A stretch of DNA of 64,000 bases from DASRIA01 sp963724065 (GTDB taxonomy: Bacteria > Actinomycetota > Thermoleophilia > Solirubrobacterales > JBBDJG01), in contig CAVRTB010000003.1 in the NCBI GenBank assembly GCA_963724065.1, positions 124,001-188,000 of the forward strand. The letters are read 5' to 3'. Positions 53,863-62,319 of the stretch are shown piece after piece (the stretch's first letter is position 1; the number at the start of each line of letters is the position of its first letter). The notes under the pieces are model-generated. The model searched no databases and had not been told where the DNA came from. It was given only the letters and a program-made list of their open reading frames with translations. The position numbers and the translations under genes were made by a program.

Positions 53863-54912
53863 CTAGCCCAGCAGCAGCGGCAGTACCTCCTGCTCCAGCC
53901 GCCGCCGCACCTCGGCCTCCGTGTACGGCGCGACCAGCGCGCGCGCGTGCTGCTCGTAATGGGCGCGCGCCTGCGGGGGCATCTCGAGCGCCGCGCGCAG
54001 CGCCGTGGCGAGCGCCTCCGGAGTGCGCTCGCGCGCGACGAACGCGGGCTCGAGCCGGCGCGCCAGCGCGAACGCCGCGTAGGGGCCTTCCGAGGGTGTC
54101 GTGACGAGCGGCGTGCCGCAGGCCAGCGCCTCGAGCTGGGCGATCCCGTAGTCCTCGAACCGCGATGCGGACAGGTAGGCCTCGGCGCCCGCGACCAGCA
54201 CGGCATGTTCCCCGGCCGCAAGCTTGCCGGCCCACTCCAGTGAATCCGGCTCGTCGATGCCCTGGGAGCCGAGGAACGCCCGGCCGCGCTCCGGCTCGAT
54301 GCCGGTCACGAGCAGGCGCCGCGTCCCCGCGGCGGCGTCCGCCCACGCGCGGGCGATCACGTCGAGCCCCTTCTTGTCCGGGTTGCCCGCGTAGCAGAGC
54401 ACGATGGGCTCGCGCTCGGCGCGCACCGTGTCGGGCAAGGCGACCGGGAACGGCAGGCGCACGACCTTGTGCTCGTGCCCGAGCGCCGCGGGCACGTGGC
54501 CGGCGGGCAGCAGCACGCCGAGCCGGCGCAGGGCCCTGCGCTCGAGCAGATGCTGGAGCGCGTTGGCGCGGCCGGGCCGGTTCTCGACCGCGAGCGCGTC
54601 GAACCGCAGCCCCGCGCGCTCGAGTCGCCGCCCCGGCTGGAGCATCGCCGACTGCACTCCCGAGTAGACGATCGCCCGCGGCCGATGGCGGCGCAGGGCG
54701 CGGCTCGTCGCGCGCCTCATCGCGGCTGCCTCGGCCAGGTCGGTGAGCACGACCGTGCGGCGCAGGTGACGCGCGATCGGGAACTCCGTGGTGGCGACGG
54801 CCACCGAGACGCCGAGGTCGCGCAGCGCCGCGGCCATGTGGGAGTCGACCCGGCGCCACCCGGCCGTGGTGCACGGGGAGACGAGCAGCACGTCGACGGT
54901 GGATCGCGGCAC
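53863..54912 (-). CDS. GT4 glycosyltransferase
   Basis: 349 residues, GTG start. DVLLVSPCTTAGWRRVDSHM at the N-terminus, then VLCYAGNPDKKGLDVIARAW and SASRFEDYGIAQLEALACGT, in which the donor-binding E-x7-E appears as E..YGIAQLE. GT-B fold. The acceptor half is short, about 165 residues. TAGCAT (54927-54922) lies nine bases upstream of the start. Divergent from the GT2 gene with overlapping promoter regions. Confidence 0.85.
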   Translation of the reverse strand: MPRSTVDVLLVSPCTTAGWRRVDSHMAAALRDLGVSVAVATTEFPIARHLRRTVVLTDLAEAAAMRRATSRALRRHRPRAIVYSGVQSAMLQPGRRLERAGLRFDALAVENRPGRANALQHLLERRALRRLGVLLPAGHVPAALGHEHKVVRLPFPVALPDTVRAEREPIVLCYAGNPDKKGLDVIARAWADAAAGTRRLLVTGIEPERGRAFLGSQGIDEPDSLEWAGKLAAGEHAVLVAGAEAYLSASRFEDYGIAQLEALACGTPLVTTPSEGPYAAFALARRLEPAFVARERTPEALATALRAALEMPPQARAHYEQHARALVAPYTEAEVRRRLEQEVLPLLLG

Positions 54913-54921
54913 GGGCCGAAG

Positions 54922-54927
54922 ATGCTA
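54922..54927 (-). promoter_or_regulatory. -10 hexamer of the GT4 gene
   Basis: TAGCAT on the minus strand ends nine bases before the GTG at 54912; the divergent gene starts at 54939. Confidence 0.4.
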
Positions 54928-54938
54928 TTGCTCCACGG

Positions 54939-55793
54939 GTGCTGGAGGCCTCCGTGATCGTCCCGACGAAGGGCCGCGACGACTATCTGCGCGTCGCGCT
55001 CGAGTCACTCGCCGCGCAGGATCTCGATCCGGCGTCCTACGAGATCGTGGTCGTGGACGACGGCCCGTCCGCCGGCACGCGGGCGGTGACGGAGGAGGTC
55101 GCGACTCGTGCGGGCGCGCCGATCCGCTACGTCGAGCGTGCGGGCGCTCCGGGGCTCAACTCCGCCCGCAACACCGGAGTGCAGGCGGGCGGCGCGCCCT
55201 TCGTGGTGTTCGTCGACGACGATGTCGAGGCGCCATCCGGTTGGCTGCGCGAGCTGCTGGACGGTCGCCGCCGCCACCCCGGCGCGCAGGTGCTCGGCGG
55301 CCCGATCGAGCTGCGCCTCGAGGGCTTCCGCCTGCCGATGTGCGGCCGCGAGGACCCGCCCATCACGACACTTGACGCGGGTCCCGAGGACCGTGAGGTC
55401 GACGTCGTATGGGGCGCCAACATGGCCGCCGACCGCAGCGCGTTCGAGCTCGCCGGCATGTTCGACCCCGGCGTTCCGTACGGGTTCGACGAGGACATGT
55501 GGGAGCGGCGCCTGCGCGAGCGCGGGGGCCACGTGATGTACGTCGCGCGCGCCGGCCTCGTGCACCGCCGCGACGCGCGCGACGCGCGCCTGCGGCCCTT
55601 GATGCGCTCCGCCTACGCGCGCGGGCGCAGCCTGCGCGCCTACGTCGAGCATCGCGGTGAGGCGCCGTCGGCGCTGCGCGAGCTGCGCGTGCTCGCGGGA
55701 TGCGTCTGGCACATCTTCCGCCGCCGCTGCGCGAACGGGCTGCTGCTCACCGCCCACTCCGCCGGGCGCGTGCGCGAGCTGCTCGCGCGATGA
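54939..55793 (+). CDS. GT2 glycosyltransferase
   Basis: 284 residues, GTG start. ASVIVPTKGRDDYLRVALES, EIVVVDDGPSAGT, APGLNSARNTGVQ and FVVFVDDDVEAPSGWLREL with the DDD metal site; VVWGANMAADRSAFELAGMF and FDEDMWERRLRERGG complete a standard GT2 enzyme. First gene of a run 54939-59536 whose members overlap or closely follow one another. Confidence 0.9.
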   Translation: MLEASVIVPTKGRDDYLRVALESLAAQDLDPASYEIVVVDDGPSAGTRAVTEEVATRAGAPIRYVERAGAPGLNSARNTGVQAGGAPFVVFVDDDVEAPSGWLRELLDGRRRHPGAQVLGGPIELRLEGFRLPMCGREDPPITTLDAGPEDREVDVVWGANMAADRSAFELAGMFDPGVPYGFDEDMWERRLRERGGHVMYVARAGLVHRRDARDARLRPLMRSAYARGRSLRAYVEHRGEAPSALRELRVLAGCVWHIFRRRCANGLLLTAHSAGRVRELLAR

Positions 55794-56659
55794 GCGCCGC
55801 CTTCGACCCGCAGCAGGTGCTCTCGGGCGAGAGCGGGATCGTCGAAGGGCCGCGACGGCGCGGGCGGGCCCGGCTGCTCGACCTCGCGGACGACGGCGCC
55901 GCACGGCTCACGAGGGAGGCGCGCAGGGTTGCCCGCGCAGCCGCGCGCCTGCCGCGGCGCAGCGTGGCGGTGCTGGGGATCTACGGGCGCGACGGCGCCG
56001 GCGCGATGACGCGGGCCGTCGCGGAGCTGCGCGATCCACGCCATGACGTGCGGTTCGCGCTCGGCGCGCTGGGCGAGGCGGACGCGGCCCTGTCGGCCGA
56101 CACCGCGCTCGAGCGCCTCGAGGGCGCGGGCAAGTTCGAGAACCTCAACCGGCTGCTGGCGGCCGGGCCGGCGGGCGCGACGGCCGACTGGACGCTGGTC
56201 GTCGACGACGACGTCGACCTGCCGCGCGGCTTCCTCGGCGGGTTCCTGGCCTGCGCGGAGGGCTTCGGCTTTCAGCTCGCCCAGCCGGCCCACCGGCACA
56301 CAAGCCACGCGGCCTGGTCGGTCACCCGTCGCGCGCGCTGGGTGCTCGGCCGCCGCACGGCCCTCGTCGAGATCGGCCCGCTCACGGCGTTCCACTCGTC
56401 GGTGGCCGGCGAGCTGCTCCCGTTCCCGCCGCTGCGGATGGGGTGGGGCCTCGATGCGCACTGGGGCGGCCTCGCCGAGGAGCGCGGCTGGCGCCTCGGG
56501 GTGGTCGACGCGACGCCGATCCGCCACGACTCCCGGCGCCCGGCGTCGAACTACGACCGCGCGGCCGCGATCGCGGAAGTTGCGGACTTTCTCCCGGGGA
56601 AGCCGTACGTGGAGCGCGATCGCGCCGGCCGGGTGCTGGAGCGTTTTCGCACGATCTAG
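55790..56659 (+). CDS. glycosyltransferase-like protein (GT-A, DxD)
   Basis: 289 residues, ATG overlapping the preceding stop by four bases. VAVLGIYGRDGAGAMTRAVA, then GKFENLNRLLA and TLVVDDDVDLPRGFLGGFLA, a DDD metal site, and GWGLDAHWGGLAEERGWRLG. The layout resembles GT2 and DUF707-like enzymes but the N-terminal nucleotide motif is unusual. Probably a transferase in the same pathway as its neighbour. Confidence 0.75.
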   Translation: MSAAFDPQQVLSGESGIVEGPRRRGRARLLDLADDGAARLTREARRVARAAARLPRRSVAVLGIYGRDGAGAMTRAVAELRDPRHDVRFALGALGEADAALSADTALERLEGAGKFENLNRLLAAGPAGATADWTLVVDDDVDLPRGFLGGFLACAEGFGFQLAQPAHRHTSHAAWSVTRRARWVLGRRTALVEIGPLTAFHSSVAGELLPFPPLRMGWGLDAHWGGLAEERGWRLGVVDATPIRHDSRRPASNYDRAAAIAEVADFLPGKPYVERDRAGRVLERFRTI

Positions 56660-56748
56660 CGCTGTCGCAGGCCGATCCAACGGCCTCCATCGCTAGGCTT
56701 CCGCCCTGCCGCCCCGCACCTAGAGCCGCCCGCGCGGGTTGGTTACCG

Positions 56749-57387
56749 ATGCGAACGCCGCCTCGGCGTCCCATCAACCTGATGCCCGCAGCACGAACAG
56801 CCCCGGTCGCTCTTGCCGCCCTCTTGGCCATCCTGCTCGGCCTGGCGACGGCTGCCGCTGCGCCTGCCAGCCCGGCGAGCGTGATCCGGGACTGCAGCGA
56901 GGACGGGATCCTGAACGGCACCTACTCGCAGTCCGAGCTGGACGGGGCGCTCGAGGACCTCCCCTCCGATCTCGACGAGTACACCGACTGCCGGTCCGTG
57001 ATCCGCCGCGCGCAGCTCAAGTCCGCCGGCGGCAAGCGACGGCCCAAGGGCGATCCCTCGACCGCGGATCAGGTCGATGCGGCTTTGCCCCCGACGGGCG
57101 AGGAGCAGCAGCAGATCGCGAAGGCCGCCGGCGCCGGCGGCTCCGTGCGGATCGGCGGCGCCGGCGTTCGCCCGGGCGCGCGCGGCGAGCCCTTCGACTC
57201 CGCCGGCTTCGGGACCGACCTGCCCTCGTTCGTGGCGATCGTGCTGCTCGCCCTCGTGGGCCTCACGGTCTCCGGCCTCGTGCTCGCGGGGCGCCGGCGC
57301 TGGGCGGCGCCGGGCACCGGCGAGGGTGGGCCGCTCGGGCGCATCGGCGAGGGGGTGAGGCGTGGAATCTCGCGCTTCCGCCGCTAG
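56749..57387 (+). CDS. secreted/membrane-anchored protein coupled to the O-antigen ligase
   Basis: 212 residues. Signal peptide (residues about 14-40, ending near AAAPASPAS), an extracellular region with two cysteines (VIRDCSEDGILNGTYSQSEL and EYTDCRSVIRRAQ), a Gly/Pro-rich spacer, one membrane helix (FVAIVLLALVGLTVSGLVLAG) and a basic cytoplasmic tail. No known family. Its 3' end overlaps the ligase gene by 26 bases, suggesting a stable partnership. Confidence 0.65.
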   Translation: MRTPPRRPINLMPAARTAPVALAALLAILLGLATAAAAPASPASVIRDCSEDGILNGTYSQSELDGALEDLPSDLDEYTDCRSVIRRAQLKSAGGKRRPKGDPSTADQVDAALPPTGEEQQQIAKAAGAGGSVRIGGAGVRPGARGEPFDSAGFGTDLPSFVAIVLLALVGLTVSGLVLAGRRRWAAPGTGEGGPLGRIGEGVRRGISRFRR

Positions 57388-59536
57388 CACCACGGAGGTC
57401 ACGCCGGCCTCCGCGACTTCCTCCGTCGCGCCCGCGGTCGATGCGCGCCGCCTGCGGTGGGACGCGGGCCTGGCGCTCTGCGTGGCGCTCGCGGCGGCGC
57501 TCGCCGCGATCGCCTTCGTCGGCGGCGGCGGCCTCCAGCTCGGGTCCTCCACGCTCGTCGAGATCGGGGTGATCGTCACGGTCGGCGTGCTCGTGGCGGC
57601 CGCGATCCTCTGGACCTCCGTGGACACGCCGCTCTACGGCGGTGCCGCGCTCACGGCGCTCGTCGCCCTCGCGGCGCTCACCGCACTGTCGATCCTGTGG
57701 TCGCTGCACCCCGCCGATTCGTGGATCGAGACCAACCGCACGCTCGCATACCTGGCCGCGTTCGCGGGCGGAATCGCCGCCGTGCGCCTGTTTCCCCGCC
57801 GCTGGGATGCCGTGCTCTACGGGGTGTTGATCGCGCTCGCCGTCGTATGCCTCTACGGGCTGGCGACGAAGATCGTCCCGGGCTGGCTCGCCGAGGACGA
57901 GGTCTATGCGCGACTGCGCGAGCCGTACGGCTACTGGAACGCGGTCGGCGTCACGGCGGCGATGGCGATCCCGATCTGCCTGTGGCTCGGCACGCGCGAC
58001 GGGCCCGCGCTGCGCAACGCGCTCGCCTACCCCGTGCTCGGCATCCTCGTCGTGACGATGCTGCTGAGCTTCTCCCGCGGCAGCATCATCGCCGCCGCGA
58101 TCGGCGTCGCGCTGTGGCTCGCGCTCGTGCCGCGCCGGCTGGCGTCGCTCGCCGTGCTCGCGCCCGCCGTGCTCGGCGCGGCCGCGGTCACGGCGTGGGC
58201 CTTCGGGCAGAGCGCGCTCACGGACGACCGCGTGGCGCTCGCCGAGCGCGAGGACTCGGGCATCGTCTTCGGGCTCATCCTGGTCGCGATGGCGGGCCTG
58301 CTGCTCGCCGCCGGTTGGTTGATCGAGCGCCGCGCGCGGACCAGGCCGCTCGCCGAGCAGACGCGGCGGCGCATCGGCACGGCGGCGCTGGGGTCGCTCG
58401 CCGCGATCCCCCTGATCGTGCTCGTCGCGCTCGCGTTCAGCGACCGCGGGATCGGGGGCACCGTCTCGGATCGCTGGACCGACCTGACGAGCGCCGAGCA
58501 GACACCGTCGAACGACCCCGGGCGCCTGATCGAGACCGGGAACGTCCGCACGATCTACTGGGCACGCGCGATGGACGTGTGGCGCGAGCACGAGCTCGCC
58601 GGCGCGGGAGCGGGATCGTTCGCCGAGGCGCAGCTGCGCTTCCGCGACGAGCCGACGCAGGGCCGGCACGCGCACGGATACCTCCATCAGACGCTCGCCG
58701 ACCTCGGCCTGCTCGGGTTCGCGGTGAGCCTCGCTGCGCTCGCCGGGTGGCTGCTCGCGACGCGCACGACTCTCGCGCTCACGCGCCGGCGCCTCACCGA
58801 GCCCTGGGGCGCCGAGCGCACCGGCCTGCTCGCGCTCGCGCTCGTCGCCGTGGTGTTCGGGGTGCATTCCGCGCTCGACTGGACGTGGTTCGTCCCTGCG
58901 GTCGCGGTGACCGGGCTCTTCTGCGCCGGGTGGGTCGCCGGGCGTGGGCCGCTCCCCGTGCGCGAGGAGGAGACGGCGGAAATGGCCGCCGCGCCGGACG
59001 GCGCGGCCGCGCCCACCGGCCGCCGTCGCGTCGCCGGGCCTCGCGCTGCCGCGGCACTGGCGGTGCTCGCCCTGGCCGGCTGCTCCGCGTTCGCGGTCGC
59101 ACAGCCTTGGCGCGCGGACCACGAAGGCGACGAGGCGCTCACGCTCGTCGACCGCGGCGACTTCGCGGGCGCCCGCGCCGCGGCCGACCGCGCCGCGGAC
59201 ATCAACCCGCTGTCCGCCGAGCCCTACTTCGAGCGCGCCGCGATCGAGGATGCAGCAGGCAACGAGCGCAAGGCGGCCGCGGCCCTCGAGGAGGCCGTGC
59301 GGCACGAGCCCGCGAGCGCGGAGGCCTGGCGGCGCCTCGGCGAGTACTACGCGGTCAACCTCGACCAACCCGAGCGCGCCGTGCCGATCCTGCGCGGAGC
59401 GGTATATCTCGACCCGGTCTCGCCGTTCAACAGCAGCGCCTACCTCGTGGCACTGCGCGCCCAGGCCGCGGACGCGGCCGCCGTGGAGGCGCGCCGCGCC
59501 CGCCGCGCCGCTCGCGCCAAGGCCGCGCAGCCCTAG
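57362..59536 (+). CDS. O-antigen ligase family protein with C-terminal TPR
   Basis: 724 residues, GTG start. About 11 membrane helices (residues 30-560). Wzy_C-like features: EPYGYWNAVGVTAAMAIPIC, MLLSFSRGSIIAAAIGVALW, and an outer loop with HAHGYLHQTLADLGLLG (the His region used by WaaL/Wzy). After the last helix, about 140 residues form tetratricopeptide-like pairs (LVDRGDFAGARAAADRA, NERKAAAALEEAVRHEPAS, PERAVPILRGAVYLDPVS). Polymerises or ligates polyprenyl-linked glycans; the TPR could bind a partner. Confidence 0.88.
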   Translation: MESRASAASTTEVTPASATSSVAPAVDARRLRWDAGLALCVALAAALAAIAFVGGGGLQLGSSTLVEIGVIVTVGVLVAAAILWTSVDTPLYGGAALTALVALAALTALSILWSLHPADSWIETNRTLAYLAAFAGGIAAVRLFPRRWDAVLYGVLIALAVVCLYGLATKIVPGWLAEDEVYARLREPYGYWNAVGVTAAMAIPICLWLGTRDGPALRNALAYPVLGILVVTMLLSFSRGSIIAAAIGVALWLALVPRRLASLAVLAPAVLGAAAVTAWAFGQSALTDDRVALAEREDSGIVFGLILVAMAGLLLAAGWLIERRARTRPLAEQTRRRIGTAALGSLAAIPLIVLVALAFSDRGIGGTVSDRWTDLTSAEQTPSNDPGRLIETGNVRTIYWARAMDVWREHELAGAGAGSFAEAQLRFRDEPTQGRHAHGYLHQTLADLGLLGFAVSLAALAGWLLATRTTLALTRRRLTEPWGAERTGLLALALVAVVFGVHSALDWTWFVPAVAVTGLFCAGWVAGRGPLPVREEETAEMAAAPDGAAAPTGRRRVAGPRAAAALAVLALAGCSAFAVAQPWRADHEGDEALTLVDRGDFAGARAAADRAADINPLSAEPYFERAAIEDAAGNERKAAAALEEAVRHEPASAEAWRRLGEYYAVNLDQPERAVPILRGAVYLDPVSPFNSSAYLVALRAQAADAAAVEARRARRAARAKAAQP

Positions 59537-60157
59537 TCAGCCGCGCGCCAGTGCCACGAGCGTCTCGCGCGCGAGCGGCGGACCGCCGAGCGCAAGCACC
59601 TCGACGCGCTCGAACCCGAGGTCACCGAGCAGCGTTCGCAGCGACCCGGCCGTGTAGAAGCGCAGCACCGGCTCGAGCGGGTCGAAGTGGCGCTCGAAGC
59701 CGGTGAGCGCGGTCCACGCGCCCTGCACGCGCCCGTGAAAGGGCACCGCGGCCGCAAAGAGCCCGCCGGCGACCAGCGCGCGGCGCGCCTCGGACACGAG
59801 CGATTGCGTGTCGGCAACGTGCTGGAGCACGTTCACACAGGTGACCATGTCGAAGCTCGCGTCGGCGACCGGCATGCTCCCGTCCCCGGCGGGGGCGACC
59901 CAGTCGAGCTCGGGGTGCGCGTCCCGCGCACGTTGCAGCGCGGTCGGGGAGGGGTCGAGCCCCGTCACGCGGGCGCCGTGGGCAGCCAGACGCGCGCCCA
60001 GCGCTCCGTCGCCGCAGCCGACGTCGAGCACGCGCGCCTCGCCGTGGCCCGCATCGTGCAGCCGGGTCTCGAGGACCGCCAGCACCCGATCGTGCACGGC
60101 CTCGTCGTGACCGCGATCGGCCGGCAGCGCCGCCCAGATCTCGTCGTGCACGCTCAC
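59537..60157 (-). CDS. class I SAM-dependent methyltransferase
   Basis: 206 residues, GTG start. VLDVGCGDGALGARLAAHG (SAM motif), VTGLDPSPTALQRARDAHPE, FDMVTCVNVLQHVADTQSLV. No N-terminal zinc ribbon or coiled coil, unlike the other two in the locus. Probably methylates a glycan or a biosynthetic intermediate. Follows a 31-base gap after the sugar-transferase gene. Confidence 0.85.
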   Translation of the reverse strand: MSVHDEIWAALPADRGHDEAVHDRVLAVLETRLHDAGHGEARVLDVGCGDGALGARLAAHGARVTGLDPSPTALQRARDAHPELDWVAPAGDGSMPVADASFDMVTCVNVLQHVADTQSLVSEARRALVAGGLFAAAVPFHGRVQGAWTALTGFERHFDPLEPVLRFYTAGSLRTLLGDLGFERVEVLALGGPPLARETLVALARG

Positions 60158-60188
60158 GGCCCTGCCGTCTGCCGACTGCGAACTGCGG

Positions 60189-61796
60189 CTAGAACGCCCC
60201 GCGCCGCCTGAACACGGCGGGCACGGTCTTCAGCAGGATCGAGAGGTCGAGGAAGACGCTCCACCGCTCCAGGTAGAGGAAGTCGAGGCGCACCAGCTCG
60301 TCGAAGTCGAGGTCGGCGCGGCCCGACACCTGCCAGAGGCCGGTGATCCCGGGGAGCACGAGGTAGCGCTTGCGATGCCAGTCCTCGAGGCGGCTGTAGT
60401 CGCGCAGCGGGAGCGGGCGCGGGCCCACCATCGACATCTCGCCGCGCAGGACGTTCACGAGTTGTGGGAGCTCGTCGAGGCTGAAGCGCCGCAGCACCCT
60501 CCCGACCCCGGTCACGCGCGGGTCGCGGCGGATCTTGAAGAGCGCGCCGCTGGCCTCGTTGAGCGACTCGACCTCCTCTTGGCGCTGCTCGGCGTCGGTG
60601 TGCATGGTCCTGAACTTCAGGCAGTCGAACGGCACGCCGCCGATCCCCGGGCGGCGGCTGCGAAACATCGCCGGGCCCGGAGAGGTGGCCTTGATCGCGG
60701 CGGCGATGCCGAGCAGCAGAGGCGACAGCACCGCGAGGCTGAGGCTCGCGACGACCAGGTCGAAGCTCCGCTTCACGACGAAGTCGGCGCCCTCGAAGAC
60801 GGGCGGCTTGAGCTCGAAGAGCGGGACGGACTGGCCCGGGACGAGTTCGTGACGGTGGGTCATGATCTCCATCGTCGTGGGCGCGATCCGCACCGCGACC
60901 CGCATCGCGTGGCAACGGTCGACCAGCTCGAGCGCCTCCTCCTGCGGGAAGTCGGGGTCGGCGATCACGACCTCCTGCACGCGGTGCTCCCGGAGCAGCC
61001 CCGGCAGCTCGTCGAGCGTGCCGAGGTTGCGCAGGCCGTTGTCCGGCTTGGGCGTGAGGGAGATGTAGCCGACCGGCTCGTAGCGGGTGCCCGAGCGGTC
61101 GTCGGCGAGCGCGTGCGCGACGGCGTCGATCTGGTCGCCCGAGCCGACGAGGATCGCGCGTCGCCGGCGCCCCATCGCCGAGAGCAGCAGCCCGGTCGTG
61201 CGCTCGTAGGCCCAGCGCAGCGTGCTCACCCAGATGAGGCCGAAGAACAGGCCGCCGTAGAAGATGTAGTACGAGCTGAAGTCGAGCCCGTTGACGAGCG
61301 CGAACGCGAACGCCGCAAGCGCCGCCAGCGACAGGCCCGCGACGATCGCGGCAAAGCCCGGGCGTGCCTCGCGGCGGCTGTAGAGGCCGCTGCGGGAGAA
61401 CATCAGCGCGGTCACGAGGAACACGAACGGGACGTAGTCCTGCGTCGTGTGCCAGACGTCGGCCGCCGAGCCGCCGCGCGCGAGCGCCTTCAGCCCGAGG
61501 GCGGTGAAGATCGCGCCGGCCACCCCGACGAGGTCGAGCGCCAGCAGCGAGGCGATGCGAATGCCACGCTCGAGGGCGCGCGCGTGGATCAGGGCGGAGA
61601 TCAGGCTCGGGCGCCGCGCGCGCACGTCGCGGCGCACCTGCGCTTCCTCGGCGTTCGCCGGGATCGTCCCGGCCACGGCGAGCGGCGCGTCGCGGCGCGG
61701 AAAGCGTGCCGGGCGCTCCGCGTCCTGGGGAGCGGGGCGAGCTTCGGTGCGTGTGGCGGGCTCAGTCATGGGGCGGTGGGGTTGGGCGTCCCGCAT
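60189..61796 (-). CDS. polyprenyl glycosylphosphotransferase (sugar transferase, WbaP/CpsE-like)
   Basis: 535 residues from the ATG at 61796 (ATG at 61769 also possible). N-terminal helices about 65-230 form the four-helix membrane bundle, followed by a Rossmann-like CoA_binding_3 domain (RRRAILVGSGDQIDAVAHAL). From about 340 comes the sugar-transferase core: KRSFDLVVASLSLAVLSP, GPAMFRSRRPGIGG, FDCLKFRTMHTDAE, SLDELPQLVNVLRGEMSMVG, GPRPLPLRDYSRLEDWHRKR and GITGLWQVSGRADLDFDELV. Transfers a sugar-1-phosphate to undecaprenyl phosphate, starting chain synthesis. Confidence 0.93.
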   Translation of the reverse strand: MRDAQPHRPMTEPATRTEARPAPQDAERPARFPRRDAPLAVAGTIPANAEEAQVRRDVRARRPSLISALIHARALERGIRIASLLALDLVGVAGAIFTALGLKALARGGSAADVWHTTQDYVPFVFLVTALMFSRSGLYSRREARPGFAAIVAGLSLAALAAFAFALVNGLDFSSYYIFYGGLFFGLIWVSTLRWAYERTTGLLLSAMGRRRRAILVGSGDQIDAVAHALADDRSGTRYEPVGYISLTPKPDNGLRNLGTLDELPGLLREHRVQEVVIADPDFPQEEALELVDRCHAMRVAVRIAPTTMEIMTHRHELVPGQSVPLFELKPPVFEGADFVVKRSFDLVVASLSLAVLSPLLLGIAAAIKATSPGPAMFRSRRPGIGGVPFDCLKFRTMHTDAEQRQEEVESLNEASGALFKIRRDPRVTGVGRVLRRFSLDELPQLVNVLRGEMSMVGPRPLPLRDYSRLEDWHRKRYLVLPGITGLWQVSGRADLDFDELVRLDFLYLERWSVFLDLSILLKTVPAVFRRRGAF

Positions 61797-62072
61797 CTAG
61801 GAGAACACGACCCGTGTGCCGGGGTAGCGGGAGTGCGACATCCTCTCGTTCACGGCGGATCCGTCCGCACCCATCAAGCCAGGCACCCGAAGGTAGGTTG
61901 CCCGCCTTTTCGACCCCGCAAAACTACCACCGCGCCCCCCGCCGGAAGATGAGAGCGATCGCCCGGCGGGGAGAATCGCTCGAGGCGTCCGCAGCGCGCG
62001 GGCGGCAAACCGCTCCCTCATGCGGTTTATGCGCACTTTGCTGGCCTTTTCCCACGATCAGGAGGTGCCGCA
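61797..62072. other. intergenic region between divergent genes, 276 bases
   Basis: Holds the leader of the sugar transferase (minus) and the promoter area of the DUF6457 gene (plus). AAACCGC (62007-62013) and GCGGTTT (62022-62028) form an inverted repeat about 45 bases before the GTG at 62073. A 79-codon minus-strand open frame runs 62036-61797 and stops directly before the transferase ATG; I do not call it a gene. Confidence 0.4.
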
Positions 62073-62285
62073 GTGACGGCTGAGCAGTGGATTCGAACAT
62101 TTGCCGAGGAGATCGGCTGTGATCCGCCCGACCAGCACCGGATGGACGAGATCTTGCGCCTGGCCTCGGTCGCGGCCCACGCCTCGGAGCGCAAGGCGGC
62201 TCCGATCGCCTGCTATCTGGCGGGAATCACGGGCCGCCCGATCGGCGAGCTACGTGAAGCGGCGGAGCGTCTGGCGGGCGGGTGA
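62073..62285 (+). CDS. DUF6457 family small protein
   Basis: 70 residues, GTG start with AGGAGG eight bases before it. The single helical domain matches the family pattern: WIRTFAEEIGCDPPD, then LASVAAHASERKAAPIACYL and AGITGRPIGELREAAERL. Relatives often lie beside molybdenum-cofactor genes, but none is here. Function unknown. Confidence 0.75.
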   Translation: MTAEQWIRTFAEEIGCDPPDQHRMDEILRLASVAAHASERKAAPIACYLAGITGRPIGELREAAERLAGG

Positions 62286-62319
62286 CGCACCTGACATCAC
62301 GACCGGGCGCCCGGGCACT

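Noticed and set aside
61860..61925. Possible cyclic-di-GMP riboswitch (AAGCC...GGTAGGT resemblance)
   Set aside because: Only short pieces match; the GCAAACC and GACGCAAAGCC parts of the consensus are missing.
61797..62036. 79-codon minus-strand open frame ending right before the sugar-transferase ATG
   Set aside because: No ribosome site, Arg/Ser-rich start and no known family; more likely a leader region.
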